Assembly: GCA_016342285.1 (NCBI GenBank)
Contig: JAEINQ010000002.1
Span: 64,001 to 128,000, forward strand
Direction of reading: 5' to 3'
DNA: 64,000 nt
Origin: Desulfobacterales bacterium
GTDB lineage: Bacteria > Desulfobacterota > Desulfobacteria > Desulfobacterales > JAEINQ01
The position numbers were made by a program, and so were the translations under genes. Below, in pieces: positions 18,159-26,942 of the stretch. The first letter of the stretch is position 1; each line of letters opens with the position of its first letter. The notes under the pieces were generated by a model. The model ran no database searches. It saw nothing but the letters and a program-made list of their open reading frames with translations, and had not been told where the DNA came from.

Positions 18159-20272
18159 TCGGCACCTCCTTTTGGGCGGCGGGCCTCTTTTTCTATTAGC
18201 CAGCGATGCATCACCTCCCGCACGGCCCGGGGCCGGTCGGTCATGATGCCGTCCACGCCGCGGTCGAGAATCTCGAAAATGGGTCCGTCTTCCAGGCACC
18301 GGTCGAGCGATCCGATGGGGCCGAACTCAGTGATAAATACGTAAGTGGCGCCTTGCTGACCGCGCACCTTTTCCACCATGCCGGAACCGGACAGGAACTT
18401 GGCGTAGCTGGTTTCCAGGACCCGGTGTTTCAGCGACGGCCGGGAAAATTTGAGTTTGATCTGTTCCCAGGGGGAAAGGTTGGTGGGAAACCGGTCCTTG
18501 TCGATATCGCGAAAAGCCGTCAGGATCTCCTGGTCGGCACTGGCCACGACCATGGTTCGTGGTGAATTGTCGTCCATGAGGATCTTACGAAAGGCGGCCA
18601 CGTTCTCGGCCAGCCCCTTTCGCCCGCCCAGGGGCTTCTTGAAGGTCTGCTTCATTTCGATATTGAGGGGAGCCGAAGGGAAGCGTTGGAGGAAATCGGC
18701 CAGAAGCAGAAGCTGCCGGTCTGACTCTTTGGGGACCGCGGAAAGGTCGGTAAATCCAGGATCGGCCACCCAGGCCCGGCCGTCGAGTTCGCGCCAGTCG
18801 AATTCATGGATGTAGAGGCGCTGACTGGGCTGCTTTTCAGTGTCTGAATTCTCGGTTTCGATGAGGACATTTTCCAGTCCCGGCCCGTGCCAGACCACGA
18901 ACCGGCCGTCCCGGGTGATCTGGACGTCGAGTTCCAGCACGTCGGCGCCGGCCACATCCAGGGCGTATCGAAACCCGCGCACGGTGCTCTCGGGCGTCTC
19001 CATCACGCCGCCGCGATGGGCGAATAGCAACGGACCGTACAGGCCCTCCCTGGAAAAGACCGGGTCTTTCCTTTCCAGCTTGCGGCGCAGGTCCCGGAAC
19101 GCCCCGATGGCGTTTCGGTACTCCGCGGCTTCTGCCAGCATGGACGGATCGGGTGCCTGTTCCTTCTGGACAGTACCGACCGGTTCGCGGCGGATGCCTG
19201 CCAGCCGCTTTTCGATATGGGGAATCTCAAGGACCCGGCCGCCCCGTTGATCCTTAGGCAAAAATAGCCGCCAGGGGTTGGTGCTGGTCACGTAAAGGGA
19301 TTGGTCGGTGCCGGTGGAAGATGGCGCCATGACGAGATCGGTGGGATGGCCCAGGCTCCGGCACAATGGAACGGGGACGGCTTCATAATAAACGGTCGAC
19401 CCCTTTTTTCGCTGCAGATACAGGATGTTTCCCGAACTGAACCCGGCCACCAGCGCATCGCCGTTTTTCATGCAGTAAACCCCGTCCGGATGGTATTTCG
19501 ACAACCCGGCAAGGATCGTTTCCTTCCCCATGGGATCCAGGGATGCGCCCCCTTGCCTGAGCAGCGGCAGCCCGGTCCGGGTCACCAGGAGCTGCGATCC
19601 ATTTGTTTGCGCATCCTTGTATAGATCGATGCCGTTGGGGGTTGTCATGGGAATTTGCGCCGTCGTCACCTTGGGGTCCAGGTTGATCTTTCCCACGTGG
19701 CCGCCGCTGAAAGACAAATAGTTCGCCACCGTGTAGTAGATGTCATTGTTTGCGGCATCGAAGGCCACCCCGTTGGGCTTTTCGATCTTCCCCTGCCCGT
19801 ACCGGCGCTCCGGAGGTGCGGCTTCAGCGAAATTTTTCGGGTCAGCCATGTCAATGGTCACGGCTTCCGGTTCCCACAGGGATAAGGGCAGGCCAAGGAT
19901 GGAAAACCCCTTGTCGCCCGGGACCTTGGCCCCGCAGTACAGGGCCTCCTTCTCCTTGTTACGGTCGATACTCACCCCGGAAATGTGTGCGAGACCCTTC
20001 AGCAGCTTTTCCTCTCGAAAGGCCGCCCCTTCGTCCTTTTCCTTCAACCGGGCCAGACGGTACAGGGCCTTTTCACACATGTCGCTGAAATAGAGATTGC
20101 CTTCACTGTCCACATCGATTGATTCGGGCCAGGTGTGGGCTTGGCTGGAGACCACACAAACGTCGTCTCTTCCGGCATGATATGAATCGTCAAACGCAGG
20201 AAGGGTCGACCTGCAACAGGATGCCGCGCAGGTCAGAAGCAGGCATAACATCGCAATTCGCATTCGGTTCAT
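18155..20272 (-). CDS. Lipoprotein with beta-propeller and glycerophosphodiesterase domains
   Basis: 705 residues from the ATG at 20272 (RBS GGAGG). The lipobox is within LLLTCAASCC. Residues about 30-360 form an NHL/SMP-30-like propeller (SIDVDSEGNLYFSDM, GVAFDAANNDIYYTV, IDLYKDAQTNG). Residues about 410-700 are a GDPD domain: AHRGGVMETPESTVRG near 417 and ELDVQITRDGRFVVWH near 448. In the last motif the canonical H-D pair is H-G (WHGPGL), a variant. It would release glycerol-3-phosphate from glycerophosphodiesters, the products of the adjacent phospholipase. The fusion to a propeller is unusual. Confidence 0.82.
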   Translation of the reverse strand: MNRMRIAMLCLLLTCAASCCRSTLPAFDDSYHAGRDDVCVVSSQAHTWPESIDVDSEGNLYFSDMCEKALYRLARLKEKDEGAAFREEKLLKGLAHISGVSIDRNKEKEALYCGAKVPGDKGFSILGLPLSLWEPEAVTIDMADPKNFAEAAPPERRYGQGKIEKPNGVAFDAANNDIYYTVANYLSFSGGHVGKINLDPKVTTAQIPMTTPNGIDLYKDAQTNGSQLLVTRTGLPLLRQGGASLDPMGKETILAGLSKYHPDGVYCMKNGDALVAGFSSGNILYLQRKKGSTVYYEAVPVPLCRSLGHPTDLVMAPSSTGTDQSLYVTSTNPWRLFLPKDQRGGRVLEIPHIEKRLAGIRREPVGTVQKEQAPDPSMLAEAAEYRNAIGAFRDLRRKLERKDPVFSREGLYGPLLFAHRGGVMETPESTVRGFRYALDVAGADVLELDVQITRDGRFVVWHGPGLENVLIETENSDTEKQPSQRLYIHEFDWRELDGRAWVADPGFTDLSAVPKESDRQLLLLADFLQRFPSAPLNIEMKQTFKKPLGGRKGLAENVAAFRKILMDDNSPRTMVVASADQEILTAFRDIDKDRFPTNLSPWEQIKLKFSRPSLKHRVLETSYAKFLSGSGMVEKVRGQQGATYVFITEFGPIGSLDRCLEDGPIFEILDRGVDGIMTDRPRAVREVMHRWLIEKEARRPKGGAE

Positions 20273-20332
20273 TTTTGCCTCCTCGGTTGGGAGTGGCATG
20301 AAACAAACATCTTTTTCCGGCGGGTTTTACTG

Positions 20333-20494
20333 AAATTTCGACTTGACCATAGGGCAATCTAAGCTCGCGAAGCTGGTATAACTTCCAAGCCTCAATCCGT
20401 TTTCTTCCGATAGTCGCAAACCCCACCACAGCTTTGAACTTATCGATGAACCCGGCGCTCCCTACCGCAACGCTTCGTGTCCATTTATCATCCC
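20333..20494 (-). pseudogene. C-terminal fragment of a REP-associated tyrosine transposase
   Basis: The minus-strand frame reads KWTRSVAVGSAGFIDKF, then RIEAWKLYQLRE and LPYGQVEIS. This matches the usual end of RAYT proteins (S-x-A-V-G-S ... Q-L-R-E-x-x-x-P-Y). It has no start of its own and lies ~540 bases downstream of the matching N-terminal fragment, so it is a relic of one gene split by rearrangement. Confidence 0.65.
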
Positions 20495-20499
20495 TTGAT

Positions 20500-20760
20500 G
20501 CGTGATACCTGTCCGGCGTAGCTTGAAAAGCGAAGACTGATGCCATATTTGCCCTGGTATATAGTGACGTTTCGCTCTCGCCATCCCTATAATGCCCTTT
20601 TTGGCCTTGAAAAGTTCGATATAGCAACTCTACGGAGGAAAAATAACATGGAACATTTTTATATTGCAAGTAGTTGGCGTGGCCTGACACGCCCTTTAAT
20701 GGGCGACCCCGTCTAAGGCGACCCCGTCCGACGATTGTGAACCGGGAGATATAGACGGAA
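20500..20760. repeat. Dispersed short repeats and REP-like core
   Basis: Around 20507-20545 there is a copy of the GTAGCTTGAAAAGCGAAG family, also found near 21280-21360, 21423-21440, 33880-33960, 34120-34170, 36085-36115 and 50425-50480. Around 20678-20695 TTGGCGTGGCCTGACACG resembles the REP core at 21538. No gene is supported here. Confidence 0.5.
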
Positions 20761-20774
20761 ACAAAGAGATTGAT

Positions 20775-20921
20775 ATGAGCGACCTGCTTCTGGTTCTCCA
20801 TCTTTCAGCCAGGCTGGAAGCTGCAGGGCTCAACCCCAATGGCGATCTAGACAGGGCCGGGGCCGTAGGAATGGAAAATGCCGTCTATATCCTGAGAATG
20901 ATAGGTAAATTTAATCAGTAG
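20775..20921 (+). CDS. Possible 48-residue small protein
   Basis: An uninterrupted frame begins MSDLLLVLHLSARLEAAGLN and ends AVYILRMIGKFNQ. GC-rich third positions hint that it was once coding, but the ribosome site is weak (AAAGAG) and it lies inside a transposase scar. It could be a fragment of a larger lost gene. Not recognised. Confidence 0.25.
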   Translation: MSDLLLVLHLSARLEAAGLNPNGDLDRAGAVGMENAVYILRMIGKFNQ

Positions 20922-21036
20922 AACTGGGCCGCAGCAACATGCTGTAATTGTATATTATCAATTCCAAAAGTAAGTGTTTTGAGCTTCTATTTCGACTTTT
21001 TTGGCCCCAAAATCGTCGCCATAGGAAAATCGATGT

Positions 21037-21243
21037 TCAATGGCTATCTTTCACCTGCTCGTAGGTATCAAAGCCAAGTAAATGGATATGATGATTTGAT
21101 GTAACGGTATAGTTGAGAATCACCAACCCATATCGTTTCTTCGCAAGGAAAAGCCACTGCAGCCATCGATGCCGGTCCTTTGCGAACTTTAACAAAAAGT
21201 CTCGTTTATGGCACCGACTTGTCGGGCCGACCTGTGGGGTCAT
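21037..21243 (-). pseudogene. N-terminal fragment of a REP-associated tyrosine transposase (Y1/HUH)
   Basis: The frame reads TSRCHKRDFLLKFAKDRHRW, then WLQWLFLAKKRYGLVILNYT and VTSNHHIHLLGFDTYEQVKD, then stops. The SNHIHLL HUH motif is present but with one extra histidine codon (NHHIHLL). The catalytic tyrosine region and middle part are missing; the end of the protein survives at 20333-20494. The relic is in the same orientation as that fragment. RAYTs mobilise REP palindromes, which fits the repeats around it. Confidence 0.75.
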
Positions 21244-21274
21244 AGCTCGGAGAGCGACGCCCCAAGCCGAAGGC

Positions 21275-21445
21275 GTAGCCTGATGCGTGATACCTGTCCG
21301 GCGTCTTGTCCGGCGTAGCCTTTAGGCGAAGACTGAAGCTTGAGAAGCGAAGACTGATGCCAGCCATGGCCAGGAAGATAATGCCTTTTTGCTCGCGCCA
21401 TTTTGACCCGACCTGTCAGGCATAGCTTGAAAAGCGAAGCCAGAT
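21275..21445. repeat. Cluster of GCGTAGC...GCGAAG short repeats
   Basis: Three imperfect copies of a GTCCGGCGTAGC-TTGA-AAGCGAAGACTGATGCC-type unit are seen at about 21288, 21310 and 21423. The same unit recurs in several other gene-free stretches of this window. Confidence 0.5.
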
Positions 21446-21563
21446 TCTCTTAACAAGGCAGTTTTAAGGGGAAAACTGGTCGATTAAGACCGTTTTAGAG
21501 GTGTTTTTATCCTACTATTTGAGCAATGTCAGTTACTTGGCGTGGCCCGACCCCCGCCCCCCG
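21446..21563. repeat. REP-type element, second copy of the 16047-16186 repeat
   Basis: Shares a left block (TTTTAAGGGGAAAACTGG, GATTAAG) and, ~80 bases on, the core TGGCGTGGCCCGACCCCCGC with the element near 16.1 kb. Read on the minus strand, the core lies just inside an ATGGCAAGGCCT start like those that begin RAYT genes. Confidence 0.55.
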
Positions 21564-21608
21564 CTCAAAGGCCTTGCCATATCTGACTCCGTCTACAATA
21601 AATGGGTA

Positions 21609-21830
21609 TCATCGACAGACCGGAATATACCACGAACAAATCCAACATGCAAGATTCAAGACTTGACCCCTTTGTCTTTCGATAGCCAAAACAAGAACAA
21701 TTGTTCCATCACCTTTTCCATTCTGGAAATAGTTCATATTGCCCATAATTGGTACACTAAAGATGGGGGTGAATACGCCTACGAAAAGAATGATTGAACC
21801 AATCAGGCCCAGAATTTGTTTTGTTCCCAC
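21609..21830 (-). pseudogene. Truncated small membrane protein gene (third cassette-like gene)
   Basis: GTG start at 21830 with GAAGGAG upstream. The frame begins MGTKQILGLIGSIILFVGVF, then IFSVPIMGNMNYF, a single membrane segment and short loop. After about residue 50 (GTIVLVLAIE) it changes abruptly into sequence shared with the REP/RAYT scar, so the 3' part of the gene is lost. It starts only 26 bases after the attC-like element at 21856-21904, the position expected for a gene of an integron cassette. Function unknown. Confidence 0.5.
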
Positions 21831-21855
21831 TACTGTCTCCTTCGTTGGCCTGTAT

Positions 21856-21904
21856 CGCTAACACCTAAATCACCGGCTCGCCCGGTGGATTTGAGTTGTT
21901 GAAA
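21856..21904 (-). other. attC-like hairpin (distal)
   Basis: Plus-strand order: CGCTAAC, spacer, AAAT-CACCGG, loop CTCGC, CCGGTG-(unpaired G)-ATTT, spacer, GTTGAAA. The inner stem is 10 bp with one unpaired base; the outer boxes pair only at AAC/GTT plus one wobble. Loop, bulge position and GTTGAAA are the same as in the element at 31348-31398. Read on the minus strand the core box is GTTAGCG, just after the six-gene operon. Confidence 0.5.
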
Positions 21905-22014
21905 TATCCATCAAGTCTCAAATAGAGACTCGACCCCTTTTTTTCCTTTTTTTCATCCGGTGGATTTTCTGGTTAGGATTAATTAAATAATGTCCCCTGA
22001 ATTCCCACCTTTGT

Positions 22015-25000
22015 CTATCCTTTGACTACCCTCTTCCTGAAGGGCACTACCAAAACTTCGTCTTCCAATCTGCCAATTTCGGTAAACGGTGCAATCTCCC
22101 AGTCACCCGAAAGTGTCTTATGCAAATGACGAGGCCACCTTTTTAATTCGGAACCCTCTTTATTTATTTCAATACGACCGGCACTATACCCTTGCAATCG
22201 ATTTTCTTTTCCATCACAAAAGTGTTCTAATCCAAAAAGTGATATTTCCTGCCAAATTGGAGTTCTAATATAACCACCAACTCCGCGTGTTTCCTGGTTA
22301 AGTGCGTGGGTATGTCCACAAAAGTGAACTAAAAACCGATCAGCAGATGCGATTTCTGCAGTGTAATGTTTAAATACCTCAGGATGAAGCCAGGCTGGGG
22401 GATGATGGGTTATCAAAAAACAGATGTCGTGCTTTGTAGCCCAAAAAGAGCAATCCTTGTCACAAATATGATGCAGCTGACGGACATGAATATCCAATGC
22501 ACTTTCATAGTCTTTGTCAGTAAGCTGAAGAAAGGCCGAGTTTAATCCGGCTATCCCTACAGAAAACCCATTTTTTGTGATAGTTGCAGAAAAATCACCC
22601 GGTAATAATCCCCAACTAATAGTACAGTGAGAGGGAAGTGGATGATTTTCATTCCATTCCGTTAACCATAAAACATAATTTCGAAAAGCTTTTTTAATGA
22701 CCTGACGATACTCACCATTCTCATCCTCCCAAAATGACTCTCTTGTTTCAGGATCATCATGCCAGAATTTCGACAAAACTGTTACTGCGCTTGAGGAGGG
22801 CGGCCTGACTAAATCATGATTACCCGGGACTGGTAGTAAAACCGGATAAGAACCCAATCTGGACAGGTGTTCAAACAACCTTTCCATCTCTTTTGTAAAT
22901 TTGTCATATTCTTCCGCATTGCCGGTTTGGACCAAATCACCGGTAAAAAGGATGAAATCCCATGGCCCGGATTTTTTATGCAATTTTTCCATATCATCAT
23001 AAAAAATTTGACGAAAGTTGGGCCATAGCCAGCCCTGGTGTTTCAGTCCATAGTGCAAATCTGTTAGATGCAACCATCCGACTGAGGCCGATTGCACCCC
23101 TTCATTTAAAACTGTTGGCGCTTTGAACTCATCAGTTTTAACTGTAAATTCATCAATTAATTTTGTTATATTTTCATTGCCAAATTCTTTAATGAAATTG
23201 ATCAGCTGTTCATAATTTTCCTTGTGAATTATTATCTCCGATTTTTCAAAGCCTATTTTTGACCACCAGGCAGTCATTGTATCCAAATCTGTTTTGCCAA
23301 GTTTGACTATTGAGTTCGCAAACTCATGTAAGACCATCAAAGAATCGTGAGATAAAATATTGTTTATTTGCCCGATTCGCCAATCATCCAATAAAGCTTG
23401 AGGTTGAAGAACCAAGACTGATATTAATTCTTTGAATAATAAGGGGTGTTTTTTAGACAATAAATATTGAACACAATTTTTAAACTTGTCCTTAGACAAA
23501 TTGAACGTTAATAGCTCTTGGGCTAAAGCAATTTTAACATCCAAGGCATCATCATACAGCAGAATCTCTAAAAGCTCCATCTGTTTGTCTTCATCTTTAA
23601 ATAGGTTGACCAGCTTTTTAGCACACATGGTCCTAACATAGTCCGATAGGTCGCCGAAGCACAACTTTTTAAAGTGGGAAAAAATTTGACAGGCATCGCT
23701 TTCATAACAATGCAAAACGGCTGCTCCACGCAGATGTGGATCTTCACTATTGATAAGGTCTTGAACTAATTTAAAACTGCTAATATTTCGATCTTTTAAA
23801 ATTGCTTTCCATATCTCATCAATTCGTCTATGTACAAACCTTTCTTCCGGTTTTTTCAGCAGGCGATAGCAGTAAACATAATGATCTTCAACGCCTAAAA
23901 TTAAATACTTTTGTGTTATGTCCTGCCGATTGAGCGCGGATATACTCACATCCCTGACCCAGGCTCTGGTTGGCATTTTGAAAAATCTTTCACCGTTGCT
24001 GCTTAAAGCATATAAATTCTGATCTCCGGAAGCAACGAAGACTTCATATAAATCACCATTATTTACATCATCCGCAACAACACTTAAATTCCAGCCTTCG
24101 GTACAATAGGTCCATCTGATTTTACCATTTGTATCAATCACATGCAGATTATCTCCAAAGTTGGGCTGAGGCGTTGCTCCTACAACAAATATATCTGTTT
24201 CATTATTTCTTGGATTGGTATACGACCTTATTTTCTTTAGTCTGGCGTTGTGTTTAAAACTTTTTAATGGTTTTATATTTTTATCAACTAAAAAAACATC
24301 CCCGCTTTCACCCCCTGCGATTAATTTTATTTCACCGTCTGTATATGCTGTGATAGTAGTGATTATGCTGTCAGTCTTATATGGTAATGCCACACTGCCA
24401 TTATAAAGTAGCCGATGGATCACTTTTTCAGATGGTGCAACAAATATCTCAATTTCCTTCTCATTATTGATTACTAAACATATATCCCGAATTCTGCGGT
24501 TAATTTGACTGTCAAAAAGAAGTTCAAAATTTTGGTCGTAACCTATCACATGACCGCCTTCTGTCCCTATAACAATCATAGTTTCGTTGTTGAAATCTTT
24601 TATCGCCTGAATGACTCTTATTTCATCGTTAGAGGAAATTTGAATTTCCCTAATCAATTCACCATTACGATCAAGGATGATTAAATATCCATCACGAGTG
24701 CCAAAAAGAATTTCCGGATACCCATCTTCATTAATATCTTCTGAATATACGCACATGACCCAATCATTGCATTCATACTTCCACTGAAAACTCAACTGAA
24801 TATTTGACAGTTGGATGTAATTGCTAAGAGCCTCTATGTAATTTTTTTTTCTGTATTTATTTTCTGCTTCTTCATAGGAAACTTCATGATAGATAACCTG
24901 TTCTTCCTGCTGTGGTATTTCTACCAAGCCGGCATAAAGCGCATACTCCTCAGGGGACAAAAAAAACGAAGCATTTCTTTGAAAATCATTATTCTCACTC

Positions 25001-26040
25001 AGTTTTAATATGGATTCGCGAAGCTTGGCGTAGGGATCGAGATGATAACATTTAATATTGTAATCTTCCAAAGCGTAGATCAGATCCAGGCCGGAATTGT
25101 CATTTTTCAAGATGGTAAAATCTCGAATCCTCTTCCCAATGTGGATTTTCCATTCCAATTTTCCCTTTTCATTGAGGATATACGTATAACCATCACCGGA
25201 GCCAACCAGGATTTTTTGACCAAGATCGCCTTTAATTTCCGTGGCGATAATCTTAAATATACGGCCGGTCGCGCTTTTGATGGGGTATTTCCAAACTTCT
25301 TCACCTGCCAAGTTATAGCAGAAAACCGCCGCATGACCGCTGCCGAATATAAGATGCGGCTCATCGTTTAAATTTAGAACAGAAATGGTTTCGACATCTT
25401 TGCCGATATGGCAAAACTCGTTTGTCTCTTTATTTACGTTTTGAGAATCATATGTATAAGTATATATGCTGCCTTCTTTTTCACTAATAACGAGACTGGT
25501 TTGGCCGTTATTCCTGAAATGATGCAGGCCAATTAATGATCGCTTGAATAAGAGCTGTAAAACCTCTGTGAATGGATTTCCATTTCCTTTTAACAAATAG
25601 AGCGTTCCGTTGTTAGTAACAGCTGCAATATTTTCAATAGGGCTGTCATAGAAATCAAGCACATGAACTTTCTGAACATTGCTCTTGGCATCAAATTTTC
25701 CTAAAAATTCGCCTTCAATGCTAAAAGCCCATATGTGATTACTATAGGAGGCTACAACAATGTCATTAACTCCATTTTCCGTCAGATCACCGATGGCAAT
25801 ACTGTTTGGTCGTCCATTCACATTTTTTTTAAATATTCTTTCACCTGAAGCAGATAATACATGGATGTGGTCATCATCAACACCTGCAATTATTCTAACT
25901 TCTTCCCTATTTTTCGAATTCTTATAAGTTATCGTATTAACAGATATTCCCCATCTCTCAGTTGGGTAATTCCATTTCTTAGCGACCAGGTTTATACTTT
26001 GCTCTAACAGATTTTTTAACTCTAATTCCCCGTTTTGCAT
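22015..26040 (-). CDS. Giant beta-propeller / HEAT / metallophosphoesterase protein
   Basis: 1341 residues. Two propeller-like blocks (about 15-350 and 405-730) are built from repeats such as GVNDIVVASYSNHIWAFSIE, VGSGDGYTYILNEKGKLEWK and FGTRDGYLIILDRNGELIRE, joined by a TPR-like stretch (about 385-420). HEAT-like helices follow (about 740-960), then a calcineurin-type phosphoesterase (about 985-1320) with all metal motifs: TDLHYG, FTGDLVQTG, GNHDL (near 1074), THHPPAW (near 1210) and CGHTHAL (near 1238). No signal peptide. The ATG at 26040 has AGGAG at good spacing and overlaps the kinase-like gene by 62 bases. Last gene of the AT-rich operon; substrate unknown. Confidence 0.85.
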   Translation of the reverse strand: MQNGELELKNLLEQSINLVAKKWNYPTERWGISVNTITYKNSKNREEVRIIAGVDDDHIHVLSASGERIFKKNVNGRPNSIAIGDLTENGVNDIVVASYSNHIWAFSIEGEFLGKFDAKSNVQKVHVLDFYDSPIENIAAVTNNGTLYLLKGNGNPFTEVLQLLFKRSLIGLHHFRNNGQTSLVISEKEGSIYTYTYDSQNVNKETNEFCHIGKDVETISVLNLNDEPHLIFGSGHAAVFCYNLAGEEVWKYPIKSATGRIFKIIATEIKGDLGQKILVGSGDGYTYILNEKGKLEWKIHIGKRIRDFTILKNDNSGLDLIYALEDYNIKCYHLDPYAKLRESILKLSENNDFQRNASFFLSPEEYALYAGLVEIPQQEEQVIYHEVSYEEAENKYRKKNYIEALSNYIQLSNIQLSFQWKYECNDWVMCVYSEDINEDGYPEILFGTRDGYLIILDRNGELIREIQISSNDEIRVIQAIKDFNNETMIVIGTEGGHVIGYDQNFELLFDSQINRRIRDICLVINNEKEIEIFVAPSEKVIHRLLYNGSVALPYKTDSIITTITAYTDGEIKLIAGGESGDVFLVDKNIKPLKSFKHNARLKKIRSYTNPRNNETDIFVVGATPQPNFGDNLHVIDTNGKIRWTYCTEGWNLSVVADDVNNGDLYEVFVASGDQNLYALSSNGERFFKMPTRAWVRDVSISALNRQDITQKYLILGVEDHYVYCYRLLKKPEERFVHRRIDEIWKAILKDRNISSFKLVQDLINSEDPHLRGAAVLHCYESDACQIFSHFKKLCFGDLSDYVRTMCAKKLVNLFKDEDKQMELLEILLYDDALDVKIALAQELLTFNLSKDKFKNCVQYLLSKKHPLLFKELISVLVLQPQALLDDWRIGQINNILSHDSLMVLHEFANSIVKLGKTDLDTMTAWWSKIGFEKSEIIIHKENYEQLINFIKEFGNENITKLIDEFTVKTDEFKAPTVLNEGVQSASVGWLHLTDLHYGLKHQGWLWPNFRQIFYDDMEKLHKKSGPWDFILFTGDLVQTGNAEEYDKFTKEMERLFEHLSRLGSYPVLLPVPGNHDLVRPPSSSAVTVLSKFWHDDPETRESFWEDENGEYRQVIKKAFRNYVLWLTEWNENHPLPSHCTISWGLLPGDFSATITKNGFSVGIAGLNSAFLQLTDKDYESALDIHVRQLHHICDKDCSFWATKHDICFLITHHPPAWLHPEVFKHYTAEIASADRFLVHFCGHTHALNQETRGVGGYIRTPIWQEISLFGLEHFCDGKENRLQGYSAGRIEINKEGSELKRWPRHLHKTLSGDWEIAPFTEIGRLEDEVLVVPFRKRVVKG

Positions 26041-26938
26041 AGTGTTTGCTCCTAAAGGTCATAAGATAATGGTTTAATATCGACAATGAAGCCCACTCTG
26101 AATGGCCGACTTTATCATTCGTATGCGTTTCATTATAGCCGGTTGTTTCCTTCTTGCTCATGCCAAGATTATTATATATAATTTGCTGCTCATTATTTGG
26201 CTTGAGAATAATCAGCTGATAATCTTGCAAAAGTATAGAAGCAATTTTGTCCGTTTCATCATCACAAGCAGAAAAGTCTTCAGTTTTCAAAAATCTTTTG
26301 GCAGTATTGTTTTCCATAATCAAACCATTCGCATGTTTTGTATATTGTTTGAAAGTATGAAAATCAAAATACTTGTAAATAATATGAGGGACAACATCCA
26401 CCATGATTAATGTTTCACTGCGGTGTGCTATTTTCATCAGGTGCATGATCGCTTCTCTTCTGCTCTCAAACAGAAAGCAGGTTGCAGAGATAAGAAGTAT
26501 GCTGGTTTCCGCCACTGCATGTTCCATTTCCTTAGTAATATCCAACAAAGAAAAAGATTTGTTTGCGCCAGAATCCGCTAACATCAGTCGTTTATCTTCC
26601 GGTAGATAAACGATTAAGACATTGCCGGTTCCATGGGATTTGGAATAAGCAACTAAAGGCGTTGCGTCAAATTTATGAATCTGGTCAGTTATTAAAGCAC
26701 CGGCAAAGTCAGGTGAACTTCTATTTTTCCTGTCGGCACCTACTTTTCCGATAACATATATATGCTCAAGGCCAATCTTGTGCGCAGCACGTAAAAATGA
26801 AAAAGCAGTGCCACCAACTCTGGTTTGAATTGTAGTTTCATGCATTTTGTTTTCTACAGCCTGCAGAAGGCTAATGTCGTTTAATGAGCAAATCATATCG
26901 ACCATTAAATCGCCAATTATTGATATGGAAAATTTCAA
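25979..26938 (-). CDS. PfkB-family carbohydrate/nucleoside kinase-like protein
   Basis: About 319 residues. I prefer the TTG at 26938 (MKFSISIIGDLMVDMICSL), because it gives the standard PfkB first strand and has AGGTAGG just upstream; another TTG at 26962 is possible. PfkB signature 1 is clear (TRVGGTAFSFLRAAHKIG). In the second signature region, where D-T-x-G-A-G-D holds the catalytic aspartate, the protein has NDKVGHSEW (near 274-282). The anion-hole glycines and the Asp are therefore altered (Glu in place of Asp). It may be a weak or inactive kinase, or bind a sugar or nucleoside without phosphorylating it. Confidence 0.78.
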   Translation of the reverse strand: MKFSISIIGDLMVDMICSLNDISLLQAVENKMHETTIQTRVGGTAFSFLRAAHKIGLEHIYVIGKVGADRKNRSSPDFAGALITDQIHKFDATPLVAYSKSHGTGNVLIVYLPEDKRLMLADSGANKSFSLLDITKEMEHAVAETSILLISATCFLFESRREAIMHLMKIAHRSETLIMVDVVPHIIYKYFDFHTFKQYTKHANGLIMENNTAKRFLKTEDFSACDDETDKIASILLQDYQLIILKPNNEQQIIYNNLGMSKKETTGYNETHTNDKVGHSEWASLSILNHYLMTFRSKHYAKRGIRVKKSVRAKYKPGR

Positions 26939-26942
26939 TTGC

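Noticed and set aside
20190..20801. 203-residue open frame on the minus strand as a complete gene
   Set aside because: It mixes REP sequence, short repeats, a transposase C-terminal fragment and the start region of the lipoprotein gene; only the fragment is supported.
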